Part shown: positions 50,610 through 59,520 of the stretch, one piece after another
How the letters are laid out: every line of letters begins with the position of its first letter
Position numbering within the stretch: the first letter of the stretch is position 1
Source of the DNA: Bacillota bacterium
GTDB taxonomy: Bacteria > Bacillota > Clostridia > Lachnospirales > Lachnospiraceae
Assembly (NCBI GenBank): GCA_023411555.1
Contig: JAEYOQ010000046.1
Span: 30,409 to 94,408, forward strand
DNA: 64,000 nucleotides
Direction: 5' to 3'
Translations under genes and position numbers: made by a program
Notes under the pieces: model-generated
Seen by the model: the letters and a program-made list of their open reading frames with translations, nothing else
Told to the model about the DNA's origin: nothing
Database searches by the model: none

Positions 50610-51404
50610 TCATCTGCATAGCTCTTTAATATCAACAATTCTCTTATCCGGATACCTGCAGATCTCGTGGCAGTTCTTAATCTGGTATTTGTCGAGGATA
50701 TCCTTAAAATATGCCTTCAGGGTATCCTTTGCAATAATCTTATTATTATATTTATCTCTTGAAATCTTAGCCAATGATTTTTCATAGGTTGTCATAGCAT
50801 GTAGTGCTTTGGGCCCATACCAGGTGAATGCATCCATAACAGCATCTACAAGTTCTATCTCCTCTTGTAAAAGGTATTCTTCGCCACCCTCCAAGAGATG
50901 TATACCACAGCGCTTCATTCCCTCATAAAGCTTTAAGTAAGGTATGTTTTCATTATTAATGCAGCATTCCTCCTGAAACAATTCCTTTTCATAAAGAGCC
51001 AATGAGAAAACCTGTGAATAATAGAGCATATACTGTATATAGCTAGGACATATTTCCGCATTACATTTGTTTACAATATAGTATGCAACCGCATAGATCT
51101 TCGAAGACATAATCTTTGACATAACAGCCTTCTTACTTTTCTTGAAGGCTACTCCTGTCAGACAATCCTTCTTACTACATAAAAGGTCGTAATAAAACTC
51201 TGGATCATCCAAGATAGTCTTTAGTTTATTGGAATACTCGTACGTAGGAATATCGCCCTCTATATAGCGGATGATTGTTGTCTCCCCCCAACCAAGCAGT
51301 TTCGCCAATGGCTTTTTCCCTATACGATATCGTTCAAGAATTACCTTGATTTCTTCAGCAGAAATGATAGCTTCATTCCTCATTTCAATTCTGTTACCCT
51401 TCAT
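50610..51404 (-). CDS. HTH protein with Panacea/SocA-like antitoxin domain
   Basis: About 264 aa. An N-terminal helix-turn-helix (KPLAKLLGWGETTIIRYIEG, DIPTYEYSNKLKTILDDPEF) resembles the MqsA/Xre type. The rest resembles the Panacea (DUF4065, SocA) domain: SKIYAVAYYIVNKCNAEICP, SYIQYMLYYSQVFSLALYEK, ELFQEECC, then IELVDAVMDAFTWYGPKALH and a terminal helix bundle. Panacea is a hyper-promiscuous antitoxin domain normally encoded beside a small toxin. No toxin-sized frame is seen here on either side. ATG 51404 is chosen because GAGGGG precedes it; the frame to 51515 contains a possible promoter. Confidence 0.7.
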   Translation of the reverse strand: MKGNRIEMRNEAIISAEEIKVILERYRIGKKPLAKLLGWGETTIIRYIEGDIPTYEYSNKLKTILDDPEFYYDLLCSKKDCLTGVAFKKSKKAVMSKIMSSKIYAVAYYIVNKCNAEICPSYIQYMLYYSQVFSLALYEKELFQEECCINNENIPYLKLYEGMKRCGIHLLEGGEEYLLQEEIELVDAVMDAFTWYGPKALHAMTTYEKSLAKISRDKYNNKIIAKDTLKAYFKDILDKYQIKNCHEICRYPDKRIVDIKELCR

Positions 51405-51555
51405 CTCCATACCCCTCAGTTCTTTTATTTGCATCTTCTGTATAGACTCTGTTTTTCTACATTTTACCATTTTTTCCAACTCTTGTACATGAATATTTTG
51501 AATTATTCTATGCATAAATTTTGCAAATAGTACTCTAAGCCTTTTTTACTATAAA

Positions 51556-52677
51556 TCAAAATTTTCTGAACTCATTTATATCCTTTGCTATAATTTTAAA
51601 GCCTCTTATGGTACGATCAAACAGGCCAATCCGGTATAGCTTTACCAATACCATACCAATCGGAATGCCGATAATCATACCGAATACACCATAGAAACGA
51701 TAGCCGATAAACATGAAGAATAGGGTAGCCAACGGATTTAGGCCAATACTATCGCCTACCATCTTCGGTTGCAGGACCTGCTTTATCACTTGACAAATCA
51801 GATAAATAACAACAAGACCAATTGCTCTGATATAATTTCCTGTCAATACATCGATAATAGCCCAAGGCCATAATACCGCACCGGTACCAAAGACCGGGAG
51901 TACATCTAAAAATGCAATTCCCAAGGCAAATAAAAAGGAATAGTCAACCTTTAATATCTCAAAGCCAATAAACAATATTATGGTAATGACCAACATAATC
52001 TTAAATTGTGCTTTGAAATAGCCTCCAAATGCAGCCTTGAAGTTATCATAGACTAAATGCCAATAGCTTGTTATTGCTTCCGGAATATACTTCGTCAGCT
52101 TAGAAGTGATTTCATTTCTAGTGGCTGCAAAAAAGTATGCAGACAGAATAATTACAATTAGTCCGAGAAAGCCTTCTGCTACATTCTGCACGAAAATTCC
52201 GGCACTTTTCATAGTGACAGGCTCCATCTGCTGAGAAAGGTTTGATGCATAATTTCGCACCCCTTCAACCAGATTATTTAGATTCGTCTGGACACTGATA
52301 GGTAAGGTCTTCGAGAATCTAAGGATAGCCTGAGTCAATTTGTCCATTTGCTGTTTGACATTTTCAATTATAATCGGCATATCCTCCATCAGAGACCGTA
52401 CTTCCTTCACCAACAGTGATATGATTAATACCGTTACTGCAATGATTGCGGAAATAACAAGAATCAATATAATCGCTGAACTGTGCTTTCGGTGGATTTT
52501 AACTCTCTTCTCAAGAAAATGCACTAAGGGATTTGCTATCAAAGCAATAATCCATCCTATAACAAAGGGCATAAAAAATTTAAGTAATACAGGCAGTACA
52601 AAAATGATTAATAATGCACCGGCCATTACTATCACAAAGTTAACAACAATCTTTAGATAGAGTAAAAATCGATTCAT
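51556..52677 (-). CDS. AI-2E family transporter (PerM-like)
   Basis: 373 aa with about eight membrane helices. Family features: N-terminal FLLYLKIVVNFVIVMAGALL, IGWIIALIANPLVHFLEKRV, a polar extracytoplasmic helical stretch (about 95-160, ENVKQQMDKLTQAILRFSKT), then ALGIAFLDVLPVFGTGAVLW, VIYLICQVIKQVLQPKMVGD and IGLNPLATLFFMFIGYRFYG. The family name comes from an autoinducer-2 exporter claim, but members more broadly export small molecules or ions. GAGAGGTGAG precedes the ATG. Monocistronic. Confidence 0.92.
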   Translation of the reverse strand: MNRFLLYLKIVVNFVIVMAGALLIIFVLPVLLKFFMPFVIGWIIALIANPLVHFLEKRVKIHRKHSSAIILILVISAIIAVTVLIISLLVKEVRSLMEDMPIIIENVKQQMDKLTQAILRFSKTLPISVQTNLNNLVEGVRNYASNLSQQMEPVTMKSAGIFVQNVAEGFLGLIVIILSAYFFAATRNEITSKLTKYIPEAITSYWHLVYDNFKAAFGGYFKAQFKIMLVITIILFIGFEILKVDYSFLFALGIAFLDVLPVFGTGAVLWPWAIIDVLTGNYIRAIGLVVIYLICQVIKQVLQPKMVGDSIGLNPLATLFFMFIGYRFYGVFGMIIGIPIGMVLVKLYRIGLFDRTIRGFKIIAKDINEFRKF

Positions 52678-52861
52678 AACTCACCTCTCAACACTTGTAC
52701 GATCAAGTCCTGATTATCGTTCCTATCTAGATTATAATATATTTATCTATAAAATAACAATCTATTTTCTTCATATACCTATGTGATTTTGTAATAAAAC
52801 ATATTAGTTGTCCTAAATTATTCGATTACACTCAACATAAGCCCTGTTCATGAGGTTGCTA

Positions 52862-53719
52862 CTACTTATTACTTCCCCCAGTTCCACCAACCATTCGAAG
52901 CAGTAGGGTTAAAAAGAAAATAATTGCTGCCAAAATGACAATAGTAGGCCCGGTGGCAGTACTCATATAGTAAGAAAGGATTAGCCCTAATATACCTGAA
53001 AACAAGGATATCAATACAGAAAACAGATGATATTCCCTGACATTTGCGGCTATGTTTCTGCTTGCAGCTGCTGGCAGGATAAGCAAGGCATTAATGATCA
53101 GAATTCCAACCCACTTTACCGAGAACATGACGATCACTGCAATGATAATGCTAAAGAGGTCTTCCATTCTTCTTATGTTGATGTTTTTACTTTTAGCCAG
53201 GGATTCATTAACACTAATGGCGTGCAGCTTATTAAATCCGACAAACCAAAAACTGAGCGTCAGTAAAAATATCACCAGGAGCAGAAGGATTTCCTTAACC
53301 GAGATGCTCAGAACATCCCCTACCAGTAGAGCTGAATACTTAGCGAAGTTACCTCCTCTGGACAGTATTACAAGACCAATTGCCATGCTCAAGGATGCAA
53401 ATACAGAGATAACCGTATCGGTTGATACGGTTTTCCGGCGTTTGATGCGGTTTAAGAGCAAGGCAAATACTATGGCGAACACCAGCATAGAAAGATTTGT
53501 GTCCGTCACACCAAATAATGTACCCAGTGCAATGCCGGTTAATGCTGAATGACCTAGGGCATCCGAAAAGAATGCCATACGGTTATTCACAATCATCGTC
53601 CCAAGAATACCGAACAATGGAGTGATAATCAGTACCGCTAGTAAGGCATTTTTCATAAAATCATATTCTACCCAAGAGAAGGGTAATAGTATTTCAATCC
53701 AATTATATATTAGCTTCAT
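52862..53719 (-). CDS. znuB: Zinc/manganese ABC transporter permease (ZnuB-like)
   Basis: 285 aa ABC-3 family permease with about eight helices: MKNALLAVLIITPLFGILGT, MIVNNRMAFFSDALGHSALT (with the conserved SHA-type GHSALTGIALG), VFALLLNRIKRRKTVSTDTV, FNKLHAISVNESLAKSKNIN, VKWVGILIINALLILPAAAS, a typical late-helix motif. TAGGAG precedes the ATG. It is 9 bases after the ATPase gene. Substrate is zinc or manganese by family; the His-rich binding protein of this operon favours zinc. Confidence 0.92.
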   Translation of the reverse strand: MKLIYNWIEILLPFSWVEYDFMKNALLAVLIITPLFGILGTMIVNNRMAFFSDALGHSALTGIALGTLFGVTDTNLSMLVFAIVFALLLNRIKRRKTVSTDTVISVFASLSMAIGLVILSRGGNFAKYSALLVGDVLSISVKEILLLLVIFLLTLSFWFVGFNKLHAISVNESLAKSKNINIRRMEDLFSIIIAVIVMFSVKWVGILIINALLILPAAASRNIAANVREYHLFSVLISLFSGILGLILSYYMSTATGPTIVILAAIIFFLTLLLRMVGGTGGSNK

Positions 53720-53728
53720 CTTTAACTC

Positions 53729-54499
53729 CTATCCGAAGGATTTCTTAAATTCATCGCTACCAAGAACCTCCTCCGGAGACCCTTCCTTCAGAATTGTTTT
53801 ATCTAATAGAATTACATGATCTGCATAGTTTCTTACAAATTCAAAATCATGTGATACAATAATCATAGCAAGATCAAAGTCCCTCTTCAATTTAGCGATA
53901 TTGTCATAAAACAGATGCATTCCGTTCGAATCAATGCCTGAAACAGGTTCATCCAGTAATAATAGATTTGGAACCGGCGAAATGGCAATCGATAACAATA
54001 CTCTTTGCAGCTCACCACCCGAAAGATCACAGGCACGCTTATCCAATAAATCCTGTGCTTCAAATATAGCCAGCTGTTCCTTTATATACTTTACTACTTT
54101 GGGATTCTTACGAAGGAATAAGGGAGAATTACTAACATAGCCTGCAAATAAATCGTATACACTCATAGGCGTATTCTTCTCCATATTAAGGTATTGAGGA
54201 ACATAGCCAATCTTAAGGCTTTCCAGCTTATTGCTCTTTAGGTCGCTAAATTCTATTATTCCCTCGTGTCTGATTTCTCCGAGAATTGCTTTAATTAATG
54301 TAGACTTACCTGCTCCGTTCTTGCCAATTATGACAGTAATCTTACCGCAATGTATATGAAGATTTACATCTTCAATAATCACATGATTACCATCTCTCAC
54401 ACTGATATTCTTCATCTTGATGCAATGTAAGCCGCAGGCAGTCTCATGAAGCTTTGCCGAACTGATATGCTTACGTGACATTTTCATTGGAATCCCCAT
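53729..54499 (-). CDS. znuC: Zinc/manganese ABC transporter ATP-binding protein (ZnuC-like)
   Basis: 256 aa. Walker A IGKNGAGKSTLIKAI, Q-loop GYVPQYLN, signature LSGGELQRVLLSIAI, Walker B PNLLLLDEPVSGID, H-loop IIVSHDFEFV. The N-terminal ~25 residues (KMSRKHISSAKLHETACGLH) precede the usual start of the domain and contain several His and a Cys. ATG 54499 or 54487 could be used; the second has GGGG just upstream. It lies between the binding-protein gene (49 bases) and the permease. Confidence 0.92.
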   Translation of the reverse strand: MGIPMKMSRKHISSAKLHETACGLHCIKMKNISVRDGNHVIIEDVNLHIHCGKITVIIGKNGAGKSTLIKAILGEIRHEGIIEFSDLKSNKLESLKIGYVPQYLNMEKNTPMSVYDLFAGYVSNSPLFLRKNPKVVKYIKEQLAIFEAQDLLDKRACDLSGGELQRVLLSIAISPVPNLLLLDEPVSGIDSNGMHLFYDNIAKLKRDFDLAMIIVSHDFEFVRNYADHVILLDKTILKEGSPEEVLGSDEFKKSFG

Positions 54500-54548
54500 G
54501 TAATAATCTTACCTTTCTTAAGTCTTAAGCCTATAGCCTATATTTTCT

Positions 54549-55550
54549 TTAATTTATCAGCTCTTTCAAGGTCTCAACGTTACTTTGCATGGCTTTCAGA
54601 TAAGAGTCCTTAGCTCCGTCTCCGGTTACCGCTGAATCGATAATATATACTGTGGCATTTGTTTCTGCCGCTATCTGACTGGCAATGGAATCACTGTACT
54701 GTAATTCGGTAAAGAGATAATGTATATTGCCTGCCTCTACCTCATCGATGATTTCACCAATATCACCTGCGCTTAATGATGTATCCGAATCTAGAGGAAC
54801 TGTATGAGCAACGGTTATACCAACCCTATTAGCTAAGTAGGCAAAGGCATCATGGAATATTACAGCTTCTCCTACATTTTCGTTATCTAAGGTTAACTGA
54901 CCTGCCAAATCACTGATTTGCTGATCAAGCTCCTTAATCTGGTCGATATACATAAGGCTATTATTATTCAATTGGTCAGCTACAGCTAGGCCTGTCCCCT
55001 TGGAGGTCTTAATATAATTCAAGAGTCCTTCGGTAACATTCTCAATCTGTTCGATATAAAGCTTCGGATCAAGCCACACATGTGCATTCCATTCTCCATG
55101 GTCATGCTCCTCCTCTTCTTCCTCTCCCAACTCACCCTCATGGGTGTGCTCTGAATCAGAAGGAAGCATCTCTATTCCTTCACTTGCATCGATAATAGTT
55201 AGATCCGGATAATTAGTCCTAATATCCTCTAGGAAGCTCTCCATTCCTCCACCATTAATCACCATGACATCTGCATCAGATATAATCTTCATATCCTCTG
55301 TGGTTAAGATATAGTCATGAAGACATCCCGTATTCAATTCCGTCAGACTCTTCACTTCAATCTCATCGATGCCGTCTGTCAGATTCAGTCCAATCATGTA
55401 TACAGGATAAAAGGTGGCTACTACCTTCAACTTGTCCTCTCCCAGCTCCCTATCTGTGTCATTATTCTTTGTCACTAGTACTATGATTACTGATCCAATC
55501 ATAATCAGGAATGCCATGATTCCCAGTAAAATTAGAAGTTTTCTTTTCAT
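54549..55550 (-). CDS. znuA: Zinc-type ABC transporter substrate-binding protein (ZnuA-like)
   Basis: 333 aa cluster A-I binding protein. Motifs: VVATFYPVYMIGLNLTDGID, LHDYILTTEDMKIISDADVM, the metal-binding loop with alternating His and acidic residues (SEHTHEGELGEEEEEEHDHG, about 128-150), NAHVWLDPKLYIEQIENVTE, VIFHDAFAYLANRVGIT and HYLFTELQYSD. The His/Glu-rich loop is a zinc-transporter trait. The N-terminal hydrophobic segment (LLILLGIMAFLIMIGSVIIV) lacks a lipobox cysteine, so it looks like an uncleaved anchor rather than a lipoprotein. First gene of the operon, preceded by a palindromic operator candidate. Confidence 0.9.
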   Translation of the reverse strand: MKRKLLILLGIMAFLIMIGSVIIVLVTKNNDTDRELGEDKLKVVATFYPVYMIGLNLTDGIDEIEVKSLTELNTGCLHDYILTTEDMKIISDADVMVINGGGMESFLEDIRTNYPDLTIIDASEGIEMLPSDSEHTHEGELGEEEEEEHDHGEWNAHVWLDPKLYIEQIENVTEGLLNYIKTSKGTGLAVADQLNNNSLMYIDQIKELDQQISDLAGQLTLDNENVGEAVIFHDAFAYLANRVGITVAHTVPLDSDTSLSAGDIGEIIDEVEAGNIHYLFTELQYSDSIASQIAAETNATVYIIDSAVTGDGAKDSYLKAMQSNVETLKELIN

Positions 55551-55635
55551 AATTTATCTTTGTATAATGAAAAACCTTTATACTATTCCTTTCTTATTAA
55601 GCATTTTCAACAGTTTGGAGTAACTTAACATGCTA

Positions 55636-55654
55636 ATTGCAAACCATTTGCAAT
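55636..55654. promoter_or_regulatory. Palindromic operator candidate upstream of the zinc transporter operon
   Basis: ATTGCAAACCATTTGCAAT is a perfect 8-3-8 inverted repeat, 86 bases before the znuA-like start. It overlaps a possible -35 (TTGCAA, minus strand). A Fur-superfamily (Zur) or similar repressor is the natural candidate, but the sequence does not match the Bacillus Zur box. Confidence 0.5.
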
Positions 55655-55947
55655 AATTATTATATATTAAAGTATTACCTTCTGTCAACTCATTTAGACT
55701 ATAGCATACAAAGCTTACATAATATCTCGCTATATCATTAAGATATGGGATCTATCTTTCTCGACCATTCGCTTTATATTTCTTCGGTATTATTATTTCC
55801 ATTCTATTATTCCAATTACTAACTATAATCTCGCAACTTTGAAACATAATAGCTAAATTAGGCTCTATTATTTAACAATAGCGTAACCATAAGAAATACG
55901 ACAAAACCGCGCCTGCAAATAGAATTACTTAGTCCAATAGCACCAAT

Positions 55948-56050
55948 AAGATTGTAAAACTTGCTAAATTAAATATATATTACATAATCAGGCTAATCTC
56001 AGGCTAATCTCCCAGGCTAATCTCCAGGATTACAACATTTTTACAATCTT
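55948..56050. repeat. Inverted and tandem repeats upstream of the O-antigen ligase-like gene
   Basis: Perfect 12-bp inverted repeat AAGATTGTAAAA (55948-55959) and TTTTACAATCTT (56039-56050). Between them are three direct copies of CAGGCTAATCT at 55989, 56000 and 56013. The right arm touches the -35 of the downstream gene. The stretch 55655-55947 is A+T-rich and empty. Confidence 0.6.
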
Positions 56051-56077
56051 GATTACATTGTCCATCTAGTGTATAAT
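56049..56077 (+). promoter_or_regulatory. Promoter of the O-antigen ligase-like gene
   Basis: TTGATT and TATAAT with a 17-base spacer, 35 bases before the start codon. Confidence 0.75.
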
Positions 56078-56111
56078 AAGGCAGTATTATTAATAAGAAG
56101 GAGAAATTGGA

Positions 56112-57998
56112 ATGGCAAAGCAGAATTTAAAGCAATATAGCAATAGACCTAAGTCTTCTAATGAAGAAAAAAAGCAATCAAATCTAACGTGCAAGAAATC
56201 TACTCCTGTTAAACCGGTCAAAGAGAGTATCATATATTTACTTCCAATCATGTTTGTGGTTACGATACTGCCACTAATCGTTAAGATGCATACGTATTCA
56301 GCAAATCTCTCTCATTTTAAGTGGTTTTCAGTAGATGATACTGCAAATGATTTCTTTCTCTATTATAAACAATTGTTTTTAATCCTTACAGCAATAATTA
56401 TGACTATCTTTCTTTTGTATAAATATAAGAAAGATAAAAAATCTATTACTTTTCCAAGGATATTTATTCCCCTTGGAATCTATGCTTTATTAGCCTTACT
56501 ATCCTCCGTCGTAACAAAGTATAGAATTTATAGCTTTACAGGTACCTTGGATCAGTTTGAGTCTGTATTTGCATTATTATCCTACTGTATCCTGTCATAT
56601 TATTCTTTTCTAATCGTAAAAACGGAAAGCGACTTAAAGCATATCATACATGCGCTTTTATTCGGTACCTTAATTATGAGTTTACTCGGTCTATCACAGG
56701 TCACCCACCATGATTTTTATGAAAGCGATTTCGGATGGCGCCTAATATCAAATGCAATATATGCTAACTACAAAGCTGATTTTCCAACTATTGCAGGAGA
56801 AAGGAGGACATATCTATCCTTATTTAACCCGAACTACGTAGGCGTATATGTCTCCCTTATATTTCCCATCATACTCTATATGGCTATTTTCACAAAAAAA
56901 ATATGGCTTAGGTTTGCTTATCTTGCTTCAGCCATAGGCCTACTAGTATGCTTATACGGATCTCGTTCAACTACAGGATTTATTAGTGTCATCATAACGG
57001 TATTATTATCAATAATTTTTCTTTGGAGATATATTATTAAATATTATTTTATATCAATTCCGATCTTTATCATCGCAGTATTAAGCTTGTTTTTTATTAA
57101 TTCTTATACTGGCAATTATATTGGTAGACAGATTAATAAGATTAAGAATATACAGAAAGAAACACCTTTATTAGAAGATGTTCAAACAAACGATGATAAT
57201 CTGATAATACAATATGATGGCAATACCTTGAAGGTTGAATTCTCTATATTCCAAGGTGAAATTTGCAATTTTATATTTACCGATCAGTTAGATAATATTG
57301 TTACCTCAACGATGGACTCTGTTAACGGTCCTGTAACAATAACCGATACGCGCTTCCCCGGTTTCGTATTTACTCCTGAGTTAAATAGAGATGGTACAAT
57401 TATTTTCAAAGCAGATTTTGATAATAAAACATGGTACTTTACTAATCAGTATGGAGATAAGACATACTACTATGTTAATGTCTATGGAAAGTATGACAAA
57501 ATCGTCACCGCTGCCTCGGCTGTCTTCAACGGATATGAAGCTTATGCCTCTGGTCGAGGATATATATGGTCACGTACCATTCCGCTCTTGAAGAACCGCT
57601 TTTTCCTCGGCTCCGGAGCAGATACCTTTACCCTAGTATTCCCACAAAATGATTATGCCAACTATAAAACATATGGTTTTGAAGGAAGTATAATGTCAAA
57701 ACCCCATAGTCTTTATCTACAGGTAGGAGTACAAACTGGTATATTATCACTACTGGCAATGCTTACATTTTACGGATGGTATTTTATATCAAGTATTAGA
57801 ATATATCTTAGATGTAAATTCGATAGTTACTTCTGTGTTGTAGGTGTAGGTATCTTTATAGGCAGTATAGGTTATATGATTAGTGGTATTACAAATGATT
57901 CAAGTATCACAACTGCTCCAGTATTCTGGCTTCTATGTGGTATCGGAATAGCAATTAATAGATTAATTAAATCAAGTAATCATAATACTGTTAGTTAA
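56112..57998 (+). CDS. O-antigen ligase/polymerase-like (Wzy_C) membrane protein
   Basis: 628 aa. A basic, lysine-rich N-terminal ~40 residues precede about twelve membrane helices. The Wzy_C-type core includes AGERRTYLSLFNPNYVGVYV, CLYGSRSTTGFISVIITVLL and the extracytoplasmic motif GRGYIWSRTIPLLKNRFFLG with SGADTF. A block of about 130 residues between helices (about 335-465, QTNDDNLIIQYDGNTLKVEF onward) is beta-rich and polar, and unusual for the family. It probably links or polymerises a surface glycan; acceptor and sugar are unknown, and no other glycan genes lie nearby. GAAGGAG precedes the ATG. Confidence 0.83.
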   Translation: MAKQNLKQYSNRPKSSNEEKKQSNLTCKKSTPVKPVKESIIYLLPIMFVVTILPLIVKMHTYSANLSHFKWFSVDDTANDFFLYYKQLFLILTAIIMTIFLLYKYKKDKKSITFPRIFIPLGIYALLALLSSVVTKYRIYSFTGTLDQFESVFALLSYCILSYYSFLIVKTESDLKHIIHALLFGTLIMSLLGLSQVTHHDFYESDFGWRLISNAIYANYKADFPTIAGERRTYLSLFNPNYVGVYVSLIFPIILYMAIFTKKIWLRFAYLASAIGLLVCLYGSRSTTGFISVIITVLLSIIFLWRYIIKYYFISIPIFIIAVLSLFFINSYTGNYIGRQINKIKNIQKETPLLEDVQTNDDNLIIQYDGNTLKVEFSIFQGEICNFIFTDQLDNIVTSTMDSVNGPVTITDTRFPGFVFTPELNRDGTIIFKADFDNKTWYFTNQYGDKTYYYVNVYGKYDKIVTAASAVFNGYEAYASGRGYIWSRTIPLLKNRFFLGSGADTFTLVFPQNDYANYKTYGFEGSIMSKPHSLYLQVGVQTGILSLLAMLTFYGWYFISSIRIYLRCKFDSYFCVVGVGIFIGSIGYMISGITNDSSITTAPVFWLLCGIGIAINRLIKSSNHNTVS

Positions 57999-58044
57999 TA
58001 ATCTATCCTTTATAAAAGTCTTAAATTAATATGTAAACACTTAT

Positions 58045-58081
58045 AAATCAGCTTGATAGATAACTATTAAGCTGATTTTTT
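58045..58081 (+). terminator. Terminator of the O-antigen ligase-like gene
   Basis: AAATCAGCTT/AAGCTGATTT stem with a 14-base loop ending in TTTTTTG. The remaining 58082-58204 is non-coding flank of the insertion element. Confidence 0.85.
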
Positions 58082-58248
58082 GCTCTTTACTAGGATTTAT
58101 GGAAGAGAAGAATTAATAGATAGAGGTAGATAAGGGGATGAGGACATAAAGTTGGTCACAGAAAAAGAAATGGATCGGTCACCTTCAAGATTGGGGACTA
58201 ATCCATTCTCATGGTAGTGTAAAATAGTTTGTGTCTCTGGTAATAAGT

Positions 58249-58299
58249 ACCACTTTTCTGGTGAGAATTAGATATGAATAATTCTACCAGAAAGGTGGT
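58249..58299 (+). promoter_or_regulatory. Hairpin sequestering the transposase ribosome binding site
   Basis: A ~21-bp stem, ACCACTTTTCTGGT-G-AGAATTA pairing with TAATTCTACCAGAAAGGTGGT (one wobble, one bulge), with an 8-base loop. It contains the AAAGGTGG site for the ATG at 58306 and is followed by TTTTTAT. It could terminate incoming transcription and hide the site in read-through RNA. Confidence 0.65.
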
Positions 58300-58305
58300 T
58301 TTTAT

Positions 58306-59520
58306 ATGGCTATTGCAAAGGAACAATTACGACAGATTATCAAAGAAAACGACATTCAGAGTGTTGGAGACATCTACAACCTACTAAAGGACAGCTTCAA
58401 GGATATGATGCAGGAAATGCTTGAGGCAGAGATGGATGTTTCACTCGGTTATTCGAAGAACGAAAAGGGCGATTTGCTGATAGAAAACAAAAGAAATGGC
58501 TATTCACCTAAGACAGTAAAAAGTCAGTATGGGGAGTTTGAGGTTGAAGTTCCTAGAGACAGAAATGCTGAGTTTGAACCCAAGATCATACCCAAATATC
58601 AAAGAGATATTTCCGGCATTGAAGAAAAAGTTATATCTCTTTATGCCCGTGGCATGTCAACCCGTGATATTCATGATCAGCTGCAGGATATATACGGTAT
58701 CGAACTGTCTGCTGAAATGATAAGTAAGATCACAGATCGGATTATTCCTGATATTAAAGAATGGCAATCAAGACCGCTTAACCCTATGTACCCATTTGTA
58801 TTTATGGACGCAATACACTACAAAATCAAGGAAGATGGAAGAATTATTAACCGTGCTGCTTACATCGTTCTGGGTGTCACTTTAGACGGAACTAAAGATA
58901 TTTTGAGTATTACGATCGGAGCAAATGAATCCTCGAAGTTCTGGTTGGGAATGCTTAATGACTTGAAAAATAGAGGGGTCATAGATGTGTTGTTTTTCTG
59001 TGTGGACGGGCTTTCCGGCTTTAAAGAAGCAATAAACTCTGTATATCCAAAAGCTCAGGTACAAAGATGCATTATACACATGCTACGCAATTCTTTCAAA
59101 TATGTATCTTATAAGGATATCAAAAGATTCGCAGCTGATTTTAAATCAGTATATAAAGCTCCAAATGAAGAACTGGCCTTGGCAGAACTGGAATCATTCA
59201 AGGATAAATGGGGAAAAAAGTATCCCTATGCGATTAGCAGCTGGGAAAGTAACTGGGATGTCGTCAGCCCCTTCTTCCGCTTTAGCGATGATATCCGTAG
59301 GATCATGTATACTACTAACATCATAGAGGGGCTGAACCGTCAATTCAGGAAAGTTACTAAGACCAAGAGTGCTTTCACAAATGATACATCCCTTGAAATA
59401 ATGCTGTACCTGGCATCCATGAATGTAATTAAAAAATGGACACAACGTTACAGGAACTGGGACATGGTATTAAGCCAACTTGGACTTCTATTTGATGATC
59501 GATTGGCTCAGTACCTGTAA
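58306..59520 (+). CDS. IS256-family transposase
   Basis: 404 aa mutator-type DDE transposase, full length. N-terminal DNA-binding region includes MLEAEMDVSLGYSKNEKGD and RNGYSPKTVKSQYGEFEVEV. The core shows FVFMDAIHYKIKEDG (Asp168), LFFCVDGLSGFKEAI (Asp234), the family CxxH in QRCIIHMLRNSFKYV (Cys255, His258), and TNIIEGLNRQFRKVTKTKSA (Glu341), giving the DDE triad. No frameshift or stop, so it is likely active. The start follows AAAGGTGG, which is inside the stem of an upstream hairpin. Confidence 0.96.
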   Translation: MAIAKEQLRQIIKENDIQSVGDIYNLLKDSFKDMMQEMLEAEMDVSLGYSKNEKGDLLIENKRNGYSPKTVKSQYGEFEVEVPRDRNAEFEPKIIPKYQRDISGIEEKVISLYARGMSTRDIHDQLQDIYGIELSAEMISKITDRIIPDIKEWQSRPLNPMYPFVFMDAIHYKIKEDGRIINRAAYIVLGVTLDGTKDILSITIGANESSKFWLGMLNDLKNRGVIDVLFFCVDGLSGFKEAINSVYPKAQVQRCIIHMLRNSFKYVSYKDIKRFAADFKSVYKAPNEELALAELESFKDKWGKKYPYAISSWESNWDVVSPFFRFSDDIRRIMYTTNIIEGLNRQFRKVTKTKSAFTNDTSLEIMLYLASMNVIKKWTQRYRNWDMVLSQLGLLFDDRLAQYL

